Shown here in pieces: positions 8,771-17,733 of a DNA stretch of 64,000 bases (position 1 is the stretch's first letter; the number at the start of each line of letters is the position of its first letter). The notes beneath the pieces were generated by a model that was not told where the DNA came from, did not search any database, and worked only from the letters and a program-made list of their open reading frames with translations. Source of the stretch: Acidobacteriota bacterium (GTDB taxonomy: Bacteria > Acidobacteriota > Terriglobia > Bryobacterales > Bryobacteraceae); the NCBI GenBank assembly GCA_016870995.1, contig VFZU01000010.1, positions 1 to 64,000 of the forward strand, given 5' to 3'. The position numbers and the translations under genes are program-made.

Positions 8771-9885
8771 TGCCGCAGGATTCGCTCCAGAGCCTCTACA
8801 AAGAAGTAATCGCCCCACACGGCGCTCTCATTGATCCCTAGACCACGATGCATGTGATAGAGCGAGCCCTGCAGGATGCCCTGCCAGCCCGGGGTCTCTT
8901 TACTCAGATATTCATCGCAAAGCGTGCGTAGAATCCGCACTGCAGTCATGTAGTAGAAGTGTCCCTTTACGGGATCCTGAATCAGCCGTGACAGGCGGAT
9001 TAGAGCAGAGGCCATGATTGCCGCCGCGCTGGTATCTACCAGCTTGCGGAACTCAAGTGGTGCGCGGAAATCCCAAGGTGGAATGCCGTCACCGTTGGCG
9101 TGCGTCACATAATAATCGGCACAAGCTTCGGATGTGGCGAGAAACCGCGGATCGCGCGAGTACTCATAACAAATGCTGAAGCCATAGGTAGCCCAAGCGA
9201 GGCCGCGCGACCAGCAGGAATCGCGTCGATACCCTTGATGGGTGGATTGCTCAAGAAACTCGCCAGAATCCGTGTCAAACAAACCTTCTTGAGCGCAGGA
9301 CCCATCGCCGCGGATCAGATTCTTGCGCACCGTCAGCGCGTGGCGCAAGGCAATCTCTCGCAACCGCTTATCTCCGGTTTCGCGTGCGGCGTAAAAAACG
9401 ATTCCAACGTTCATCATGCTATCAATGAACAAAGAGTTTGGGGCAACGAAGCTCCGCAGGTAGCCGCCCTTTTCCTGGTAGCGCTGCGCCAGCGTGTTGC
9501 CGGCGGTGACGAGCACCTCTTTAAGCGCGGGATCCCGTTCCATCGACAGCCAGCGATAGTACGTCGAAAAATAGAGAAACCCTTGATCGAACACTTCTCG
9601 GTCCGTCTTGCGCGACTCGAGAGGTGTCGTGTACTCGACTGCCTTCGACTTCCAGAACTGCAACGTTTCACCCTTCGTGTGGCGCGCGAACGTCCACATC
9701 ATGCCCGGGAAAAAACCATCGCACCAATGCGACCAGGCTTCGCCCTCGTGCTTCCACTTGCCATCTTTCGTGTAGAGCGGGTAGAAGCCGGGATGGCTCT
9801 GAATCAGATCGCGAACCTGTTGTTGCGAAAAAGCGAGTGCGTCTTCAAAGCGCGCACGGTCGGTAGGAAGCTCAAATTGAATCAA
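8767..9885 (-). CDS. Glycoside hydrolase family 88 (unsaturated glucuronyl hydrolase)
   Basis: The product has 372 residues and fits the alpha6/alpha6-barrel unsaturated uronyl hydrolases. Recognisable family strings are HWCDGFFPGMMWTFARHT, SLFIDSMMNVGIVFYAARET, and HQGYRRDSCWSRGLAWATYG, where the Asp-containing segments line the active site. These enzymes hydrate the 4,5-double bond of oligosaccharides made by polysaccharide lyases, releasing the unsaturated uronic acid. No signal peptide is visible, so it probably works on imported oligosaccharides in the cytoplasm. There is no lyase or transporter next to it; it stands alone, 19 bases downstream of the secreted protein gene on the same strand. 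Confidence 0.85.
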   Translation of the reverse strand: MIQFELPTDRARFEDALAFSQQQVRDLIQSHPGFYPLYTKDGKWKHEGEAWSHWCDGFFPGMMWTFARHTKGETLQFWKSKAVEYTTPLESRKTDREVFDQGFLYFSTYYRWLSMERDPALKEVLVTAGNTLAQRYQEKGGYLRSFVAPNSLFIDSMMNVGIVFYAARETGDKRLREIALRHALTVRKNLIRGDGSCAQEGLFDTDSGEFLEQSTHQGYRRDSCWSRGLAWATYGFSICYEYSRDPRFLATSEACADYYVTHANGDGIPPWDFRAPLEFRKLVDTSAAAIMASALIRLSRLIQDPVKGHFYYMTAVRILRTLCDEYLSKETPGWQGILQGSLYHMHRGLGINESAVWGDYFFVEALERILRH

Positions 9886-9904
9886 CGGTGTATCCTTCGT
9901 TACG

Positions 9905-11143
9905 TCACTTCTGAGTCTGCCATATCGTGGTGAAGCCGCGCGGCAACTTCAAATGCTTGCGGTAAACCAGAAAGCCATTCGTGTCCGTATCAAGCACTGT
10001 ATACTCGCGCACCACCTTATCTTGAACGGTTGCTCCGGGCGGCGGACCCGCAGGCGATTCGGCACGCACCAGGCGCAATCGGAGGGAGGAATTCCAGTCT
10101 GCTCCAATCAGTTCATCGAACTGAAGCGTCACGTTGAAAATTGACTCATTGCCGGGCGCATAATGCTCCAGTCGGAGAATGCGGCCTTTCGCAATACTTC
10201 CCTTTTCGGCAAGCACCTTTTTGCCAACCTTGATGTCGCGCCGAAGAGTTGCCTTTATGGCATCGCCCACTGCGTGTTCGCCATGCGCAATCTCTTGCTC
10301 GAGCGCCAGCTCAATCTCGGTGTAAGGTTCGAAAACAAGCTCACGTGAAGCCTTAGGTCCAGACGCGGTGCTATCGGATACATCCTCGAAACTCAATGTG
10401 CTTTCGCCTGAGTATTGCTTGCAGCGGCTGAGCCGGGTCCGGTTTATGGCCAACCGGCCGGTGTCATCGATCAACCGGATCACGCTCCTTAAGGGCAGCA
10501 AAGCGTCGGTTGATCCAATTTTTAAAGTCTGATACTCCATCAAATTCGATGCATTTCTTATCTCGATCTCGGGAGGGATGTCATCCGTCTCGATCGAAAT
10601 GCGCAGCAGTTCGAAGTTGTCTTTGCGGGCCCAGATGCTGCCGTGATAAGCCACCACTGCACCAATGTTCTTCTTTGGGTTGCGCAACTCATACCCGCTG
10701 CGCAAATTTGGTGTGACATAGTCGAAGCGGAGCACACGTTGTCCTTCGAGATCTACTTCACCGCCACCCCTGAACATGGTGCCATCCCCGAGAAAGATCG
10801 ACCGCGCGTGCAGCGTGAATTCCCCTGTCGAAAACGCCCCCGTTGTGACGAGACTTCGTAGTTCCGAATCTTCAAACTGCGAAGATCCAGGCCAGCCGAA
10901 TATTTCCTTGCCCGCGACGTAGCCCACTTCAAGCCGCAAAACGTCGATCAGTGATTCTTGTTCCGCGCCCGGGAACTTCTGGTACCTTTCTACCGTTTGC
11001 AGGCACGTGTAGTTCGGCATGTTGTCGAGATGACGCTTGATCGCCTGACGAATACGGGACATTCGCAGAATGTCCTCTTGCTGTAACGATTGAGCCAGCA
11101 GTGCAGGTAAAAAAATGCAGACCAGCGCAGTCCGTGCGATCAT
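9905..11143 (-). CDS. Secreted protein of unknown function
   Basis: A 412-residue protein with a signal peptide (MIARTALVCIFLPALLAQS). The mature part opens with a helical segment, then DNMPNYTCLQTVERYQKFPG and a region with VLRLEVGYVAGKEIFGWPG. I associate this pattern with a group of exported acidobacterial proteins of no known role. The C-terminal half looks beta-rich (VGKKVLAEKGSIAKGRILRL). No catalytic motif is recognised. It is divergent from the CDGSH gene, with 14 bases between the start codons, so their promoters overlap each other's coding sequence. Confidence 0.55.
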   Translation of the reverse strand: MIARTALVCIFLPALLAQSLQQEDILRMSRIRQAIKRHLDNMPNYTCLQTVERYQKFPGAEQESLIDVLRLEVGYVAGKEIFGWPGSSQFEDSELRSLVTTGAFSTGEFTLHARSIFLGDGTMFRGGGEVDLEGQRVLRFDYVTPNLRSGYELRNPKKNIGAVVAYHGSIWARKDNFELLRISIETDDIPPEIEIRNASNLMEYQTLKIGSTDALLPLRSVIRLIDDTGRLAINRTRLSRCKQYSGESTLSFEDVSDSTASGPKASRELVFEPYTEIELALEQEIAHGEHAVGDAIKATLRRDIKVGKKVLAEKGSIAKGRILRLEHYAPGNESIFNVTLQFDELIGADWNSSLRLRLVRAESPAGPPPGATVQDKVVREYTVLDTDTNGFLVYRKHLKLPRGFTTIWQTQK

Positions 11144-11157
11144 CTCTTCTTCAGCTT

Positions 11158-11388
11158 ATGTCAACCAAAGTTACGATTTTCAACAACGGACCCATTCGCA
11201 TCGAAGGGGAATTCCACATTGTGGACGCAGAAGGCAATCAATACGATCTGGCCGGACGCACCGCCATTGGCCTTTGCCGATGCGGTCTCTCCAACAACAA
11301 GCCCTTCTGTGACGGTACCCACGGCAAGCAGAGCTTTGACAGCGCTTGTAAGGCCTTTGCCTTGCCTGCCCCCAAACCGAAAGTTTAA
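11158..11388 (+). CDS. CDGSH-type iron-sulfur protein
   Basis: A small protein of 76 residues. It contains CRCGLSNNKPFCDGTH, which matches the CDGSH signature C-x-C-x(2)-(S/T)-x(3)-P-x-C-D-G-(S/A/T)-H. The three Cys and one His bind a labile [2Fe-2S] cluster. The N-terminal part (NNGPIRIEGEFHIVDAEGN) is the beta strand region usual in bacterial members. These proteins act in iron-sulfur or redox homeostasis; the exact role is not known. The ORF track starts 19 codons earlier, but the ATG at 11158 gives the usual short form. The stop is immediately next to the hpt stop on the other strand. Confidence 0.88.
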   Translation: MSTKVTIFNNGPIRIEGEFHIVDAEGNQYDLAGRTAIGLCRCGLSNNKPFCDGTHGKQSFDSACKAFALPAPKPKV

Positions 11389-11928
11389 CTAGCTCTCAAG
11401 CACACGGATGTCTTTGAGATTTCGGTAGTCTTCCGCGTAATCGAGCCCGTAGCCAACCACGAACTCATCCGGAATCTCAAAGCCACAATAATTCACCTTG
11501 ATTGGCCGCATGCGACGCTCGGGCTTGTCAAGGAATGCCGCGATGCGAATGGATCGCGGCCGACGCTGGCTCAACAAATGCACCAGGTAGGTCAGGGTCA
11601 CGCCGCTGTCTACGATATCTTCCACCACCAGAACGTCCATCCCCTCAATGCTCACGTCGAGATCCTTGGTGAGCTTTACTTCCCCGGATGTCGACTTAGC
11701 GTTGCCATAGCTGGCAATCCCCATAAAATCCACGCGCGTGGGTTTCTCGATCACGCGAGCCAGGTCGGACATAAAGATGAAGGCGCCCTTCAGGATGCCG
11801 ATCATCAAAATCGGCCCCTGGTAATCAGCGCTGATCTGCTTGCCCAGCTCTTCAATGCGGGCCTTAATCTTGTCGGCGGGAACCAGCACGCGCAGGTTCG
11901 CCGGAGGTGCAACTACAGGTTCAGACAT
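11389..11928 (-). CDS. hpt: Hypoxanthine phosphoribosyltransferase
   Basis: A 179-residue enzyme that joins hypoxanthine or guanine to PRPP to give IMP or GMP in purine salvage. The PRPP loop VLVVEDIVDSGVTL is typical, with the acidic pair preceding the phosphate-binding DSGVT. The other active-site regions are present: the flexible-loop region around VDFMGIASYGNAKSTSGEV, and IPDEFVVGYGLDYAEDYRNL near the C-terminus, where the DEFVVGYGLDY string is diagnostic for bacterial Hpt. Length matches the family. It stands downstream of the M15-like gene on the same strand, 26 bases away. In many bacteria hpt sits with tilS and ftsH, which is not the case here. Confidence 0.93.
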   Translation of the reverse strand: MSEPVVAPPANLRVLVPADKIKARIEELGKQISADYQGPILMIGILKGAFIFMSDLARVIEKPTRVDFMGIASYGNAKSTSGEVKLTKDLDVSIEGMDVLVVEDIVDSGVTLTYLVHLLSQRRPRSIRIAAFLDKPERRMRPIKVNYCGFEIPDEFVVGYGLDYAEDYRNLKDIRVLES

Positions 11929-11954
11929 CGTTACTCCTTCTCAAGTTGGAGATC

Positions 11955-12803
11955 CTAGTTTAGACTGCCGCCGCTATGCGTGTCTGCATGTTTCAATCTT
12001 GAGCTGGGTAACCCAATATGAATGTGCGGCGCGGTGCTCTTGCCGGGGATCATGGCTCGCAGCGCAATATACGGCACCTGCAGCGCCTTCAACTGATTCC
12101 TGAGCCATTCGCCTTCTTCGTCGTCGGGATTGACGCCCACGTCTACGCGCCCTGAATGATCGAAGCCAAGCATCGTGTGCAGTGCGCTTTGTCCCCGCGC
12201 ACTGATCGGCAGCGGTTTGCCAAATTGCTTTTCAAATGCCGCTTCGACGTACTTCAGATGCGCATCCTTGAAGACGCCGCTTCCGGTAAACGTTTCTACC
12301 ACCGGCTTGGGCTCATCCGCTTCCTGGGGCTCGGCCGCGAAAAGCTCTTCGATCTTTGCCATGTTCAACAGATCTTCAAACATCTTTGCCCGGCTCTCGG
12401 CCAGTTGCAGCCCCAAACGGCGATCGGCGAGTTGACGCTCGATATCGTCCACCTGACCCTTTGAGATCACGCCCTGATCTACCAGAGCCCTCTGGCCTTC
12501 GTACTGCCGGGCCACTCGCTCTACTCTGCGACCAGCGGCATCTACGAGCTCTTTCGCCTGGCTTTCGCTCAATTCCTCAACTCCGATGCGGCCGTAGAGC
12601 AAACGCCGCAAGGTATCCTCATCCCGTGCATCGGAAAGCTTGTCCTCGGCCAATTGCAGACGGGCCCGCGAAACGGCACCAATGGATGCAAGTTCCTTTA
12701 TAAGTTCGAGTTCAAAGCGCGCTTTCTCGACGGCTGGTGGCTCGGCCGCCCATCCGACAATTGAAACCGCAACCATTGCGACACACAAAAAGCTTTGACG
12801 CAC
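11955..12803 (-). CDS. Exported coiled-coil protein with M15-peptidase-like C-terminus
   Basis: From the GTG at 12803 the protein has 282 residues and begins with a signal peptide (VRQSFLCVAMVAVSIVGWAA). Residues about 25-170 are long amphipathic helices rich in Arg, Glu, Leu and Gln, resembling efflux-protein hairpins. The C-terminal 90 residues contain SARGQSALHTMLGFDHSGRV, PDDEEGEWLRNQL and APHIHIG. This arrangement of His and Asp resembles the zinc site of M15-type peptidases, though I cannot confirm all ligands. A peptidoglycan-related role is inferred. The start is uncertain: the ATG at 12863 would overlap the divergent rsfS start, and no clear ribosome binding site marks any option. 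Confidence 0.5.
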   Translation of the reverse strand: MRQSFLCVAMVAVSIVGWAAEPPAVEKARFELELIKELASIGAVSRARLQLAEDKLSDARDEDTLRRLLYGRIGVEELSESQAKELVDAAGRRVERVARQYEGQRALVDQGVISKGQVDDIERQLADRRLGLQLAESRAKMFEDLLNMAKIEELFAAEPQEADEPKPVVETFTGSGVFKDAHLKYVEAAFEKQFGKPLPISARGQSALHTMLGFDHSGRVDVGVNPDDEEGEWLRNQLKALQVPYIALRAMIPGKSTAPHIHIGLPSSRLKHADTHSGGSLN

Positions 12804-12855
12804 TTCTATTAGTGTAGTATTCTTCCGCTCAAGAGCCCCTTTACGTGGAGCACAT

Positions 12856-13239
12856 TTGAGCAATACTTTAACAATACTTCCCCCTGAGATTCTGGCGGCC
12901 TACCGCGCCGCCGATTCGAAAAAAGCCCTCGATTTGAAGGTCCTCGACCTTCAGGAAGTATCCAGCTTTACGGATTACTTCTTCATCTGTTCCGGAACCA
13001 ACCCCAGACAAAACCATGCGATCAGCGACGAGATCGGCGAGCAGCTCGCCCAGCTCGGATACAAGCCCGTCAGCACGGAAGGCTATGAATCAGCCAACTG
13101 GATATTGATGGACTACGGCGATTTTCTGATCCATATTTTCAGCGAGGAAGCCCGCAGCTTCTACGATCTGGAAAGGCTTTGGGGCATGGCCCCCACGGTT
13201 TCTGTGCCGGCTGCTGAAGTCGGGATCGGCGCGGCTTAA
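12856..13239 (+). CDS. rsfS: Ribosomal silencing factor RsfS
   Basis: A 127-residue protein of the RsfS/Iojap family. The diagnostic core is present: ALDLKVLDLQEVSSFTDYFF followed by ICSGTNPRQNHAISDEI, then the C-terminal WILMDYGDFLIHIF and YDLERLW. RsfS binds ribosomal protein L14 on the 50S subunit and blocks subunit joining during starvation. The start codon is TTG, with GGAG ahead at normal spacing; no upstream ATG fits. The gene is usually next to nadD, but here it is convergent with the nicotinamidase gene (stop codons overlap by four bases), so an NAD link is kept only in the wider neighbourhood. Confidence 0.92.
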   Translation: MSNTLTILPPEILAAYRAADSKKALDLKVLDLQEVSSFTDYFFICSGTNPRQNHAISDEIGEQLAQLGYKPVSTEGYESANWILMDYGDFLIHIFSEEARSFYDLERLWGMAPTVSVPAAEVGIGAA

Positions 13240-13745
13240 CCGATACGGCCACCTCGCGCTCGCACCTCTTCAAAGAAGAGGTCACGGGCGGTTGCGCTCA
13301 GTTCCTTCGCGGCATCCGCTGCAATTTGTACTCGTATGCCGCGATCCATTAGTCCTCGTGCTGCATGCAGCACGCACAGTTCTGTCACAACGCCATAGAC
13401 AATCGCATCCGTGATTTCATGCGCTTTCAGCAGCGCCTCCATCTTCGGATTCGTAAAGCAATCCAACTGCTGCTTCTCAATCAAAATCGCCCCGTCCGTG
13501 ATCGTCTCAGCCGCCTTGCGTTGCCCGAGGCTCCCTGCGACGCAGTGGTGCGGCCAACTCTGAAATTCAACGTCATTCTCGCTGTGCGCATCCGTGGTTG
13601 CGATCAGTAAATGCCCGCCAGCCATTGCTTGCCGGTTGAGTTCGCCCACGCGGCTTAAGATCCGCTCCGCACCGGGCACATAGAGGGACCCAGCCGGAAA
13701 CACGAAATCGATCTGCGTATCCACGTCGATGTAAGCGGTTTTCAT
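13236..13745 (-). CDS. pncA: Nicotinamidase / isochorismatase-family hydrolase
   Basis: A 169-residue hydrolase of the isochorismatase fold. The catalytic Asp lies in AYIDVDTQIDFVFPAGSLYV at about residue 9, the Lys in the middle (ILIEKQQLDCF), and the Cys in VYGVVTELCVLHAARGL at about residue 128, completing the Asp-Lys-Cys triad. Metal-binding residues would be in DTQ and the TTDAHSEND segment, where the usual D-x-H is replaced by DAHSEND. Such enzymes convert nicotinamide to nicotinate. The assignment to PncA rests on the adjacent nicotinate phosphoribosyltransferase gene nine bases upstream on the same strand; together they form the Preiss-Handler salvage route to NAD. Confidence 0.8.
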   Translation of the reverse strand: MKTAYIDVDTQIDFVFPAGSLYVPGAERILSRVGELNRQAMAGGHLLIATTDAHSENDVEFQSWPHHCVAGSLGQRKAAETITDGAILIEKQQLDCFTNPKMEALLKAHEITDAIVYGVVTELCVLHAARGLMDRGIRVQIAADAAKELSATARDLFFEEVRARGGRIG

Positions 13746-13754
13746 CTACAGTTT

Positions 13755-15008
13755 CTATGACGCGGCAAGTGCACTCAGGGATGCGCTCAATTCCACCTTG
13801 CGCGCACTTCCATATACCGCGATTTGTCCTCGAGCGTATTCGCGAATTCTCGTCAGGTTCTTCTCGTCGACAATCGCCTGTCCACTCGCCACCACTTGCT
13901 TGAGCAGCGGCTCTCCGCCCACGTTCTCACCGTGAAGCCCCACCACATCGCGATCCGCAAAACGGTACACCTGCTTGGCTCCGGGCAAAGTCTGCTTACC
14001 CTCACTTCGCTTGGAGGCATGACGTCCTTCGATCTCGACCAGCTTGTAAACGGCCGACACTGCTGGGGCATCAAAGCTGGTCGCCAGGCTCGTCCCAACC
14101 CCGAAAACATCAATCGGCGCACCGCCACTGACAAGAGCGGCAATGGTATCTTCGTCGAGATCGTTGGTGGCCATAATCTTTACGGCCTGCATCCCGGCTG
14201 CGTCCAGCAGTGCCCGTACTTCCCGCGATAGTTTCATGAGGTCCCCGCTGTCCAGCCTCACGCCCCATAAGGGCTGGCCCGCTTCGATCGCATGGCGGGC
14301 GCCCTCAATTGTGTCGTAGGTATCGATCAACTGCACGCTGCGCTCACCCAGCAGTTCTTGCAGTTTGCGAAATGCCTCCATCTCACTGGCGAAACTCAAT
14401 ACCCAGCTATGGGCCGATGTGCCGAATACCGGCACTGCAAAACGAATGCCCGCCTCTACATTGCTTGTTCCCACGCAGCCCGCCACATACGCCGCGCGTC
14501 CGGCGAGGCATCCTGCCTCCGGCGCATGAGCCCGGCGCGAGCCAAACTCAACCACATCGCGGCCGCCTGCGGCTTTCAGAATGCGCGCTGCCTTGCTTGC
14601 AATCACTGTTTGAAATCCAAGTGTACTGAGCAGGTAAGTCTCGGGAATCTGGCCCTCGATGAGCGGTGCCCGCAATCGCATTAACGGCTCACGAGCAAAC
14701 ATCACCGTCCCCTCTGGGACGGCGAATACATCCCCGCTAAAGCGAAACTCAGCCAGATAATCCCAGAACCCTTTGGGCGCGTTCGTGAACTGGCCAAGAC
14801 TCTTGAGGTAGTCGATCTCCCTGCGCTCAAAACGCAGCTCGGTTAGGTAATCGATAGCTTGCGAAAGCCCACACACCACAAGGAAATCCCGCCTTGGAGG
14901 CAGGCGTCGCACAAACAACTCGAAGGTCGCTGATTCCTGCGACTTGCCGGCCATCCAGTAGCCAGCCGCCATTGTTAGCTGATAGAGATCCGTATAAAGC
15001 GCGCGCAA
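13755..15008 (-). CDS. pncB: Nicotinate phosphoribosyltransferase
   Basis: A 417-residue enzyme that makes nicotinate mononucleotide from nicotinate and PRPP, using ATP. The N-terminus (LYTDLYQLTMAAGYW) is characteristic. Conserved internal segments are VVEFGSRRAHAPEAG, CVGTSNVEAGIRFAVPVFGT followed by SAHSWV, LIDTYDT, GVRLDSGDL and KIMATNDLDE. Start is TTG at 15008, 15 bases after the DUF4340 stop; an internal Met at residue 13 would remove the conserved DLYQLT, so TTG is preferred. It is followed by the nicotinamidase gene, giving a two-gene NAD salvage unit. Confidence 0.92.
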   Translation of the reverse strand: MRALYTDLYQLTMAAGYWMAGKSQESATFELFVRRLPPRRDFLVVCGLSQAIDYLTELRFERREIDYLKSLGQFTNAPKGFWDYLAEFRFSGDVFAVPEGTVMFAREPLMRLRAPLIEGQIPETYLLSTLGFQTVIASKAARILKAAGGRDVVEFGSRRAHAPEAGCLAGRAAYVAGCVGTSNVEAGIRFAVPVFGTSAHSWVLSFASEMEAFRKLQELLGERSVQLIDTYDTIEGARHAIEAGQPLWGVRLDSGDLMKLSREVRALLDAAGMQAVKIMATNDLDEDTIAALVSGGAPIDVFGVGTSLATSFDAPAVSAVYKLVEIEGRHASKRSEGKQTLPGAKQVYRFADRDVVGLHGENVGGEPLLKQVVASGQAIVDEKNLTRIREYARGQIAVYGSARKVELSASLSALAAS

Positions 15009-15023
15009 ATTTCGAGCTTACCG

Positions 15024-16346
15024 CTATTTCTTTGCGGCGCCGGCCTCTTTGATTTTTCCCACAGCTGCTTCCAGCTCGGCAAACGCCTTGGGGTCCACTT
15101 CGTAGTCACCCGTTTCACCCTGCCGGCGCACGTAATGAAAGTTGCCGACCTTGGAGACCATCAATTTCTCCACCGTCTTGCCATCCCGCTGCGTCAGCGT
15201 CACTGTGAACGTTGGTTTGTTAAAGCCCTTATCGACAAATGTCATTGCCGACAATCCACGCAGGCCCTGTAGAAACTCTGTCACCGTCGCCGGATCTGCC
15301 TTCTTGCCATTCCAGATCCAGTCTTCTCCCTTGCGCTCAAGCACGCTCGACTTGCCACCAGCATCGACCTGAATCCGCGTTGGATCTTCGAACCCGAAGT
15401 CCATCAGCTTTTTGTTGCGGTAATCTTCGAGACCCTTGTCGAAAATCTTTGCGAGATCTTCGCTCACCTTGTGAATCCCTTCGACGGTGCTCGACTTGGC
15501 GAGGTACTCGTTGTCCTTGGTCTTGCGAACCTCAAGAGTCTTCGTGCCCGCGCCATCGGTGAGCTTCAAAGTTCCCGCAGCAGTTGCTGTGGCAAATCCA
15601 GCAGCGTACTTCTTCGCCGCATCCTCGGCCAGGGAAGGGTCAAACTTTGCTTCCCTTACTTTGCTCAACGCCTCATCTACTACCACTGCTTCGGTGCGGT
15701 ATGGCTGCGGTTTCACCAGGCCCCAGGCTCCCTTGCTGTTCTTACCGAATTCAAAAGAATCCTGCTTACGTACCACCTCAAGCCGGGCCAGCTTTGCATC
15801 GTCAATGATCACCAACCGCTTGTCGCGCAGATCGTTGACGCTCTTGTCGAAACCGACCTTGAAGGTTTGCGCGATTGCGAACACCTTCTTTTCGTTGGGC
15901 CGCCGGGCATAGAACTTGAAGCCCACCGGAGCTTGATCTCCCACAAGCAACTGCTGCGTCTTGCCGGTCTTGTCCTTCAACGTCAGAGTGAACTGCGCTG
16001 GTTCGAGGCCATATTGAATCAGGTCTGTTGCATTCTCTTCTACGACCTGATCGGCGGAGATGGTCGACACATTGGTAACAACATCCATTGCATCTTGCGA
16101 GCTGGTAGGTACCGAGGGACTCATCACCATTTCCCAGTTGCCGCTGCCGCTGTTCTTGCGCAACACAAGCGGCTCCTCGCCCTTGCGAGCCACAGTCACC
16201 TCAACCAGATCGGCCTGCAACAACGTCACCAGTTGTTCGAGCTTCTCCGTCTTGGTCGTGCTCTCCGGGTTCTTGTTCGTATACCAAACTCCACCCGCCA
16301 GCACGGCCAAAACACTTACCGCAATCATCAATCCGCGCATCTGCAT
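15024..16346 (-). CDS. DUF4340-domain protein of an ABC export operon
   Basis: A 440-residue protein anchored by one N-terminal membrane helix (MRGLMIAVSVLAVLAGGVWY). The rest is periplasmic and made of repeats typical of DUF4340: a strand-rich unit with WGLVKPQPYRTEA, another around WEMVMSPSVPTSS, and a last WIWNGKKADPATV. DUF4340 proteins appear at the end of Gld-like ABC-2 operons and have no known biochemical activity. The ATG at 16346 has GGAGG ahead and removes the overlap that the longer ORF has with the GldG-like gene upstream. It is the last gene of the four-gene operon. Confidence 0.8.
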   Translation of the reverse strand: MQMRGLMIAVSVLAVLAGGVWYTNKNPESTTKTEKLEQLVTLLQADLVEVTVARKGEEPLVLRKNSGSGNWEMVMSPSVPTSSQDAMDVVTNVSTISADQVVEENATDLIQYGLEPAQFTLTLKDKTGKTQQLLVGDQAPVGFKFYARRPNEKKVFAIAQTFKVGFDKSVNDLRDKRLVIIDDAKLARLEVVRKQDSFEFGKNSKGAWGLVKPQPYRTEAVVVDEALSKVREAKFDPSLAEDAAKKYAAGFATATAAGTLKLTDGAGTKTLEVRKTKDNEYLAKSSTVEGIHKVSEDLAKIFDKGLEDYRNKKLMDFGFEDPTRIQVDAGGKSSVLERKGEDWIWNGKKADPATVTEFLQGLRGLSAMTFVDKGFNKPTFTVTLTQRDGKTVEKLMVSKVGNFHYVRRQGETGDYEVDPKAFAELEAAVGKIKEAGAAKK

Positions 16347-16362
16347 CGCCGTCGTTCCTCCA

Positions 16363-17715
16363 TTAGCGGCGCTTGCGCCAGACCATGATTCCGGCGCCAA
16401 ACGCGATCAGCGGCAGCACAAACTGGCTCACCGCGATGACCGTGTTCATCTGGCCTTGCTCCAACTGGATACGGCGATCTTCTGGATCTTTGGGCCGGAT
16501 CGAGATCAGATCTTCGTCCGCGCTCAACCAGGCCAACATGTTCAGGAACAGATCGGCATTGCCGTAGAGCTGGATGCTCCCGTTGTCGATGAAGCTCGAA
16601 TTGCCAACGACGACAAAGCGGCCGTCCTTGTTTTCCTGGCCAGTCTTGTAGCTGCCCGCTACTGCCATTGGAAATGGCCCGCGCTTATCCTTCTCGGGGT
16701 TCGGGTCAATCTCGGCCTTGCTCAAATCGGTTAGCGCAAAGCTCGAAGACATCGACGAGAACAGTTTTTCCACCGTCGTCTTGTCGCCGTTCTTGGCATC
16801 GAGCGACCGCGGGAACGCCATTACAACGGGCCGCCCTGACATCTCACGTACAATCGGATGCGATTCGAACTTGTTGGCCAACACAGCGCCACCCATCATC
16901 TGGCCCACGCGGCTCAAGTCCACCACCAGATCCTTGTTGAGCGTCACGCCCCAACCTGCCAATACATTGGCCAGCTCTTTGTTTTCGGCGATCTTCAGCT
17001 TCGCCACGTTGAAAGGAGGATCGAGCAAGAACATTGCCTTGCCGCCGCTCTCCACGTGCTTTTTCAAGCCTTCCACTGCCGCCTGCGGGTAGTCGAACTT
17101 AGGCCCTGGAACTACCAGCACGGTGCAGCTGGATGGGATATCCGCCTTCTCCAACAGATTCAAAGTTTGTGTCCTGTAGTTATCTCGCTCAACGGTTTCC
17201 TTGACGGCCGTGTAGCCGTCGCGGGCGTTCTTGTCGAGCTCTTTTTCGCCACCACCCTGAGCGAAGCAGACTGTCCGCTCCGTCCCCTTGAGCACGCGCA
17301 CTAGGGCGCTGGTGATCTGCTCTTCGGAAAGGCTCTTGGCTTCTTCCCGCTTCTTGTCGGCTTCGACGATAATCGTGCCCAAATTCGTGATGCCTGCCGC
17401 GCGCGCCAATGCCGGCTTCTTGATCGCATCGACGTATTCCACCTTGAGCTTCGGGTTCAAAATCGTGTACTGCCCGAGCAAATCCTTGGCTTGCGTGAAG
17501 CCCTCCTGGTTATCCCAGTAGGTGATCGAGACATCCTTCGAAAGTCCCTTGACGATTTTGATCGTCTGGTCCGACAGGCTGTAGCGCTTGTTCGAGGTTG
17601 TGTCGAACGTCTTGTTGTTCTTGTTCGCCAGGTAGTTCGCCGTGCCTAGCACCGCGAGAATCACCACTACATAAACGGTCGAGTAGAGGCTGTATTTTTG
17701 TTGACGTGAATTCAT
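16363..17715 (-). CDS. GldG-like ABC transporter auxiliary protein
   Basis: A 450-residue protein with one membrane helix at each end: STVYVVVILAVLGTANYLAN near the N-terminus and FVLPLIAFGAGIMVWRKRR at the C-terminus. The large loop begins with TSNKRYSLSDQTIKIVKGLS and contains VTYWD-like strands, the FAQGGGEKEL segment and the strand-turn GKAMFLLDPPF. This fits the GldG/ABC-type auxiliary family (ABC_transp_aux), named after a gliding gene of Bacteroidetes but widespread in non-gliding bacteria. Substrate unknown. It lies between the ABC-2 permease (18 bases upstream) and the DUF4340 protein (16 bases downstream). Confidence 0.82.
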   Translation of the reverse strand: MNSRQQKYSLYSTVYVVVILAVLGTANYLANKNNKTFDTTSNKRYSLSDQTIKIVKGLSKDVSITYWDNQEGFTQAKDLLGQYTILNPKLKVEYVDAIKKPALARAAGITNLGTIIVEADKKREEAKSLSEEQITSALVRVLKGTERTVCFAQGGGEKELDKNARDGYTAVKETVERDNYRTQTLNLLEKADIPSSCTVLVVPGPKFDYPQAAVEGLKKHVESGGKAMFLLDPPFNVAKLKIAENKELANVLAGWGVTLNKDLVVDLSRVGQMMGGAVLANKFESHPIVREMSGRPVVMAFPRSLDAKNGDKTTVEKLFSSMSSSFALTDLSKAEIDPNPEKDKRGPFPMAVAGSYKTGQENKDGRFVVVGNSSFIDNGSIQLYGNADLFLNMLAWLSADEDLISIRPKDPEDRRIQLEQGQMNTVIAVSQFVLPLIAFGAGIMVWRKRR

Positions 17716-17733
17716 GGCTGGTTCGTAGTCTCC

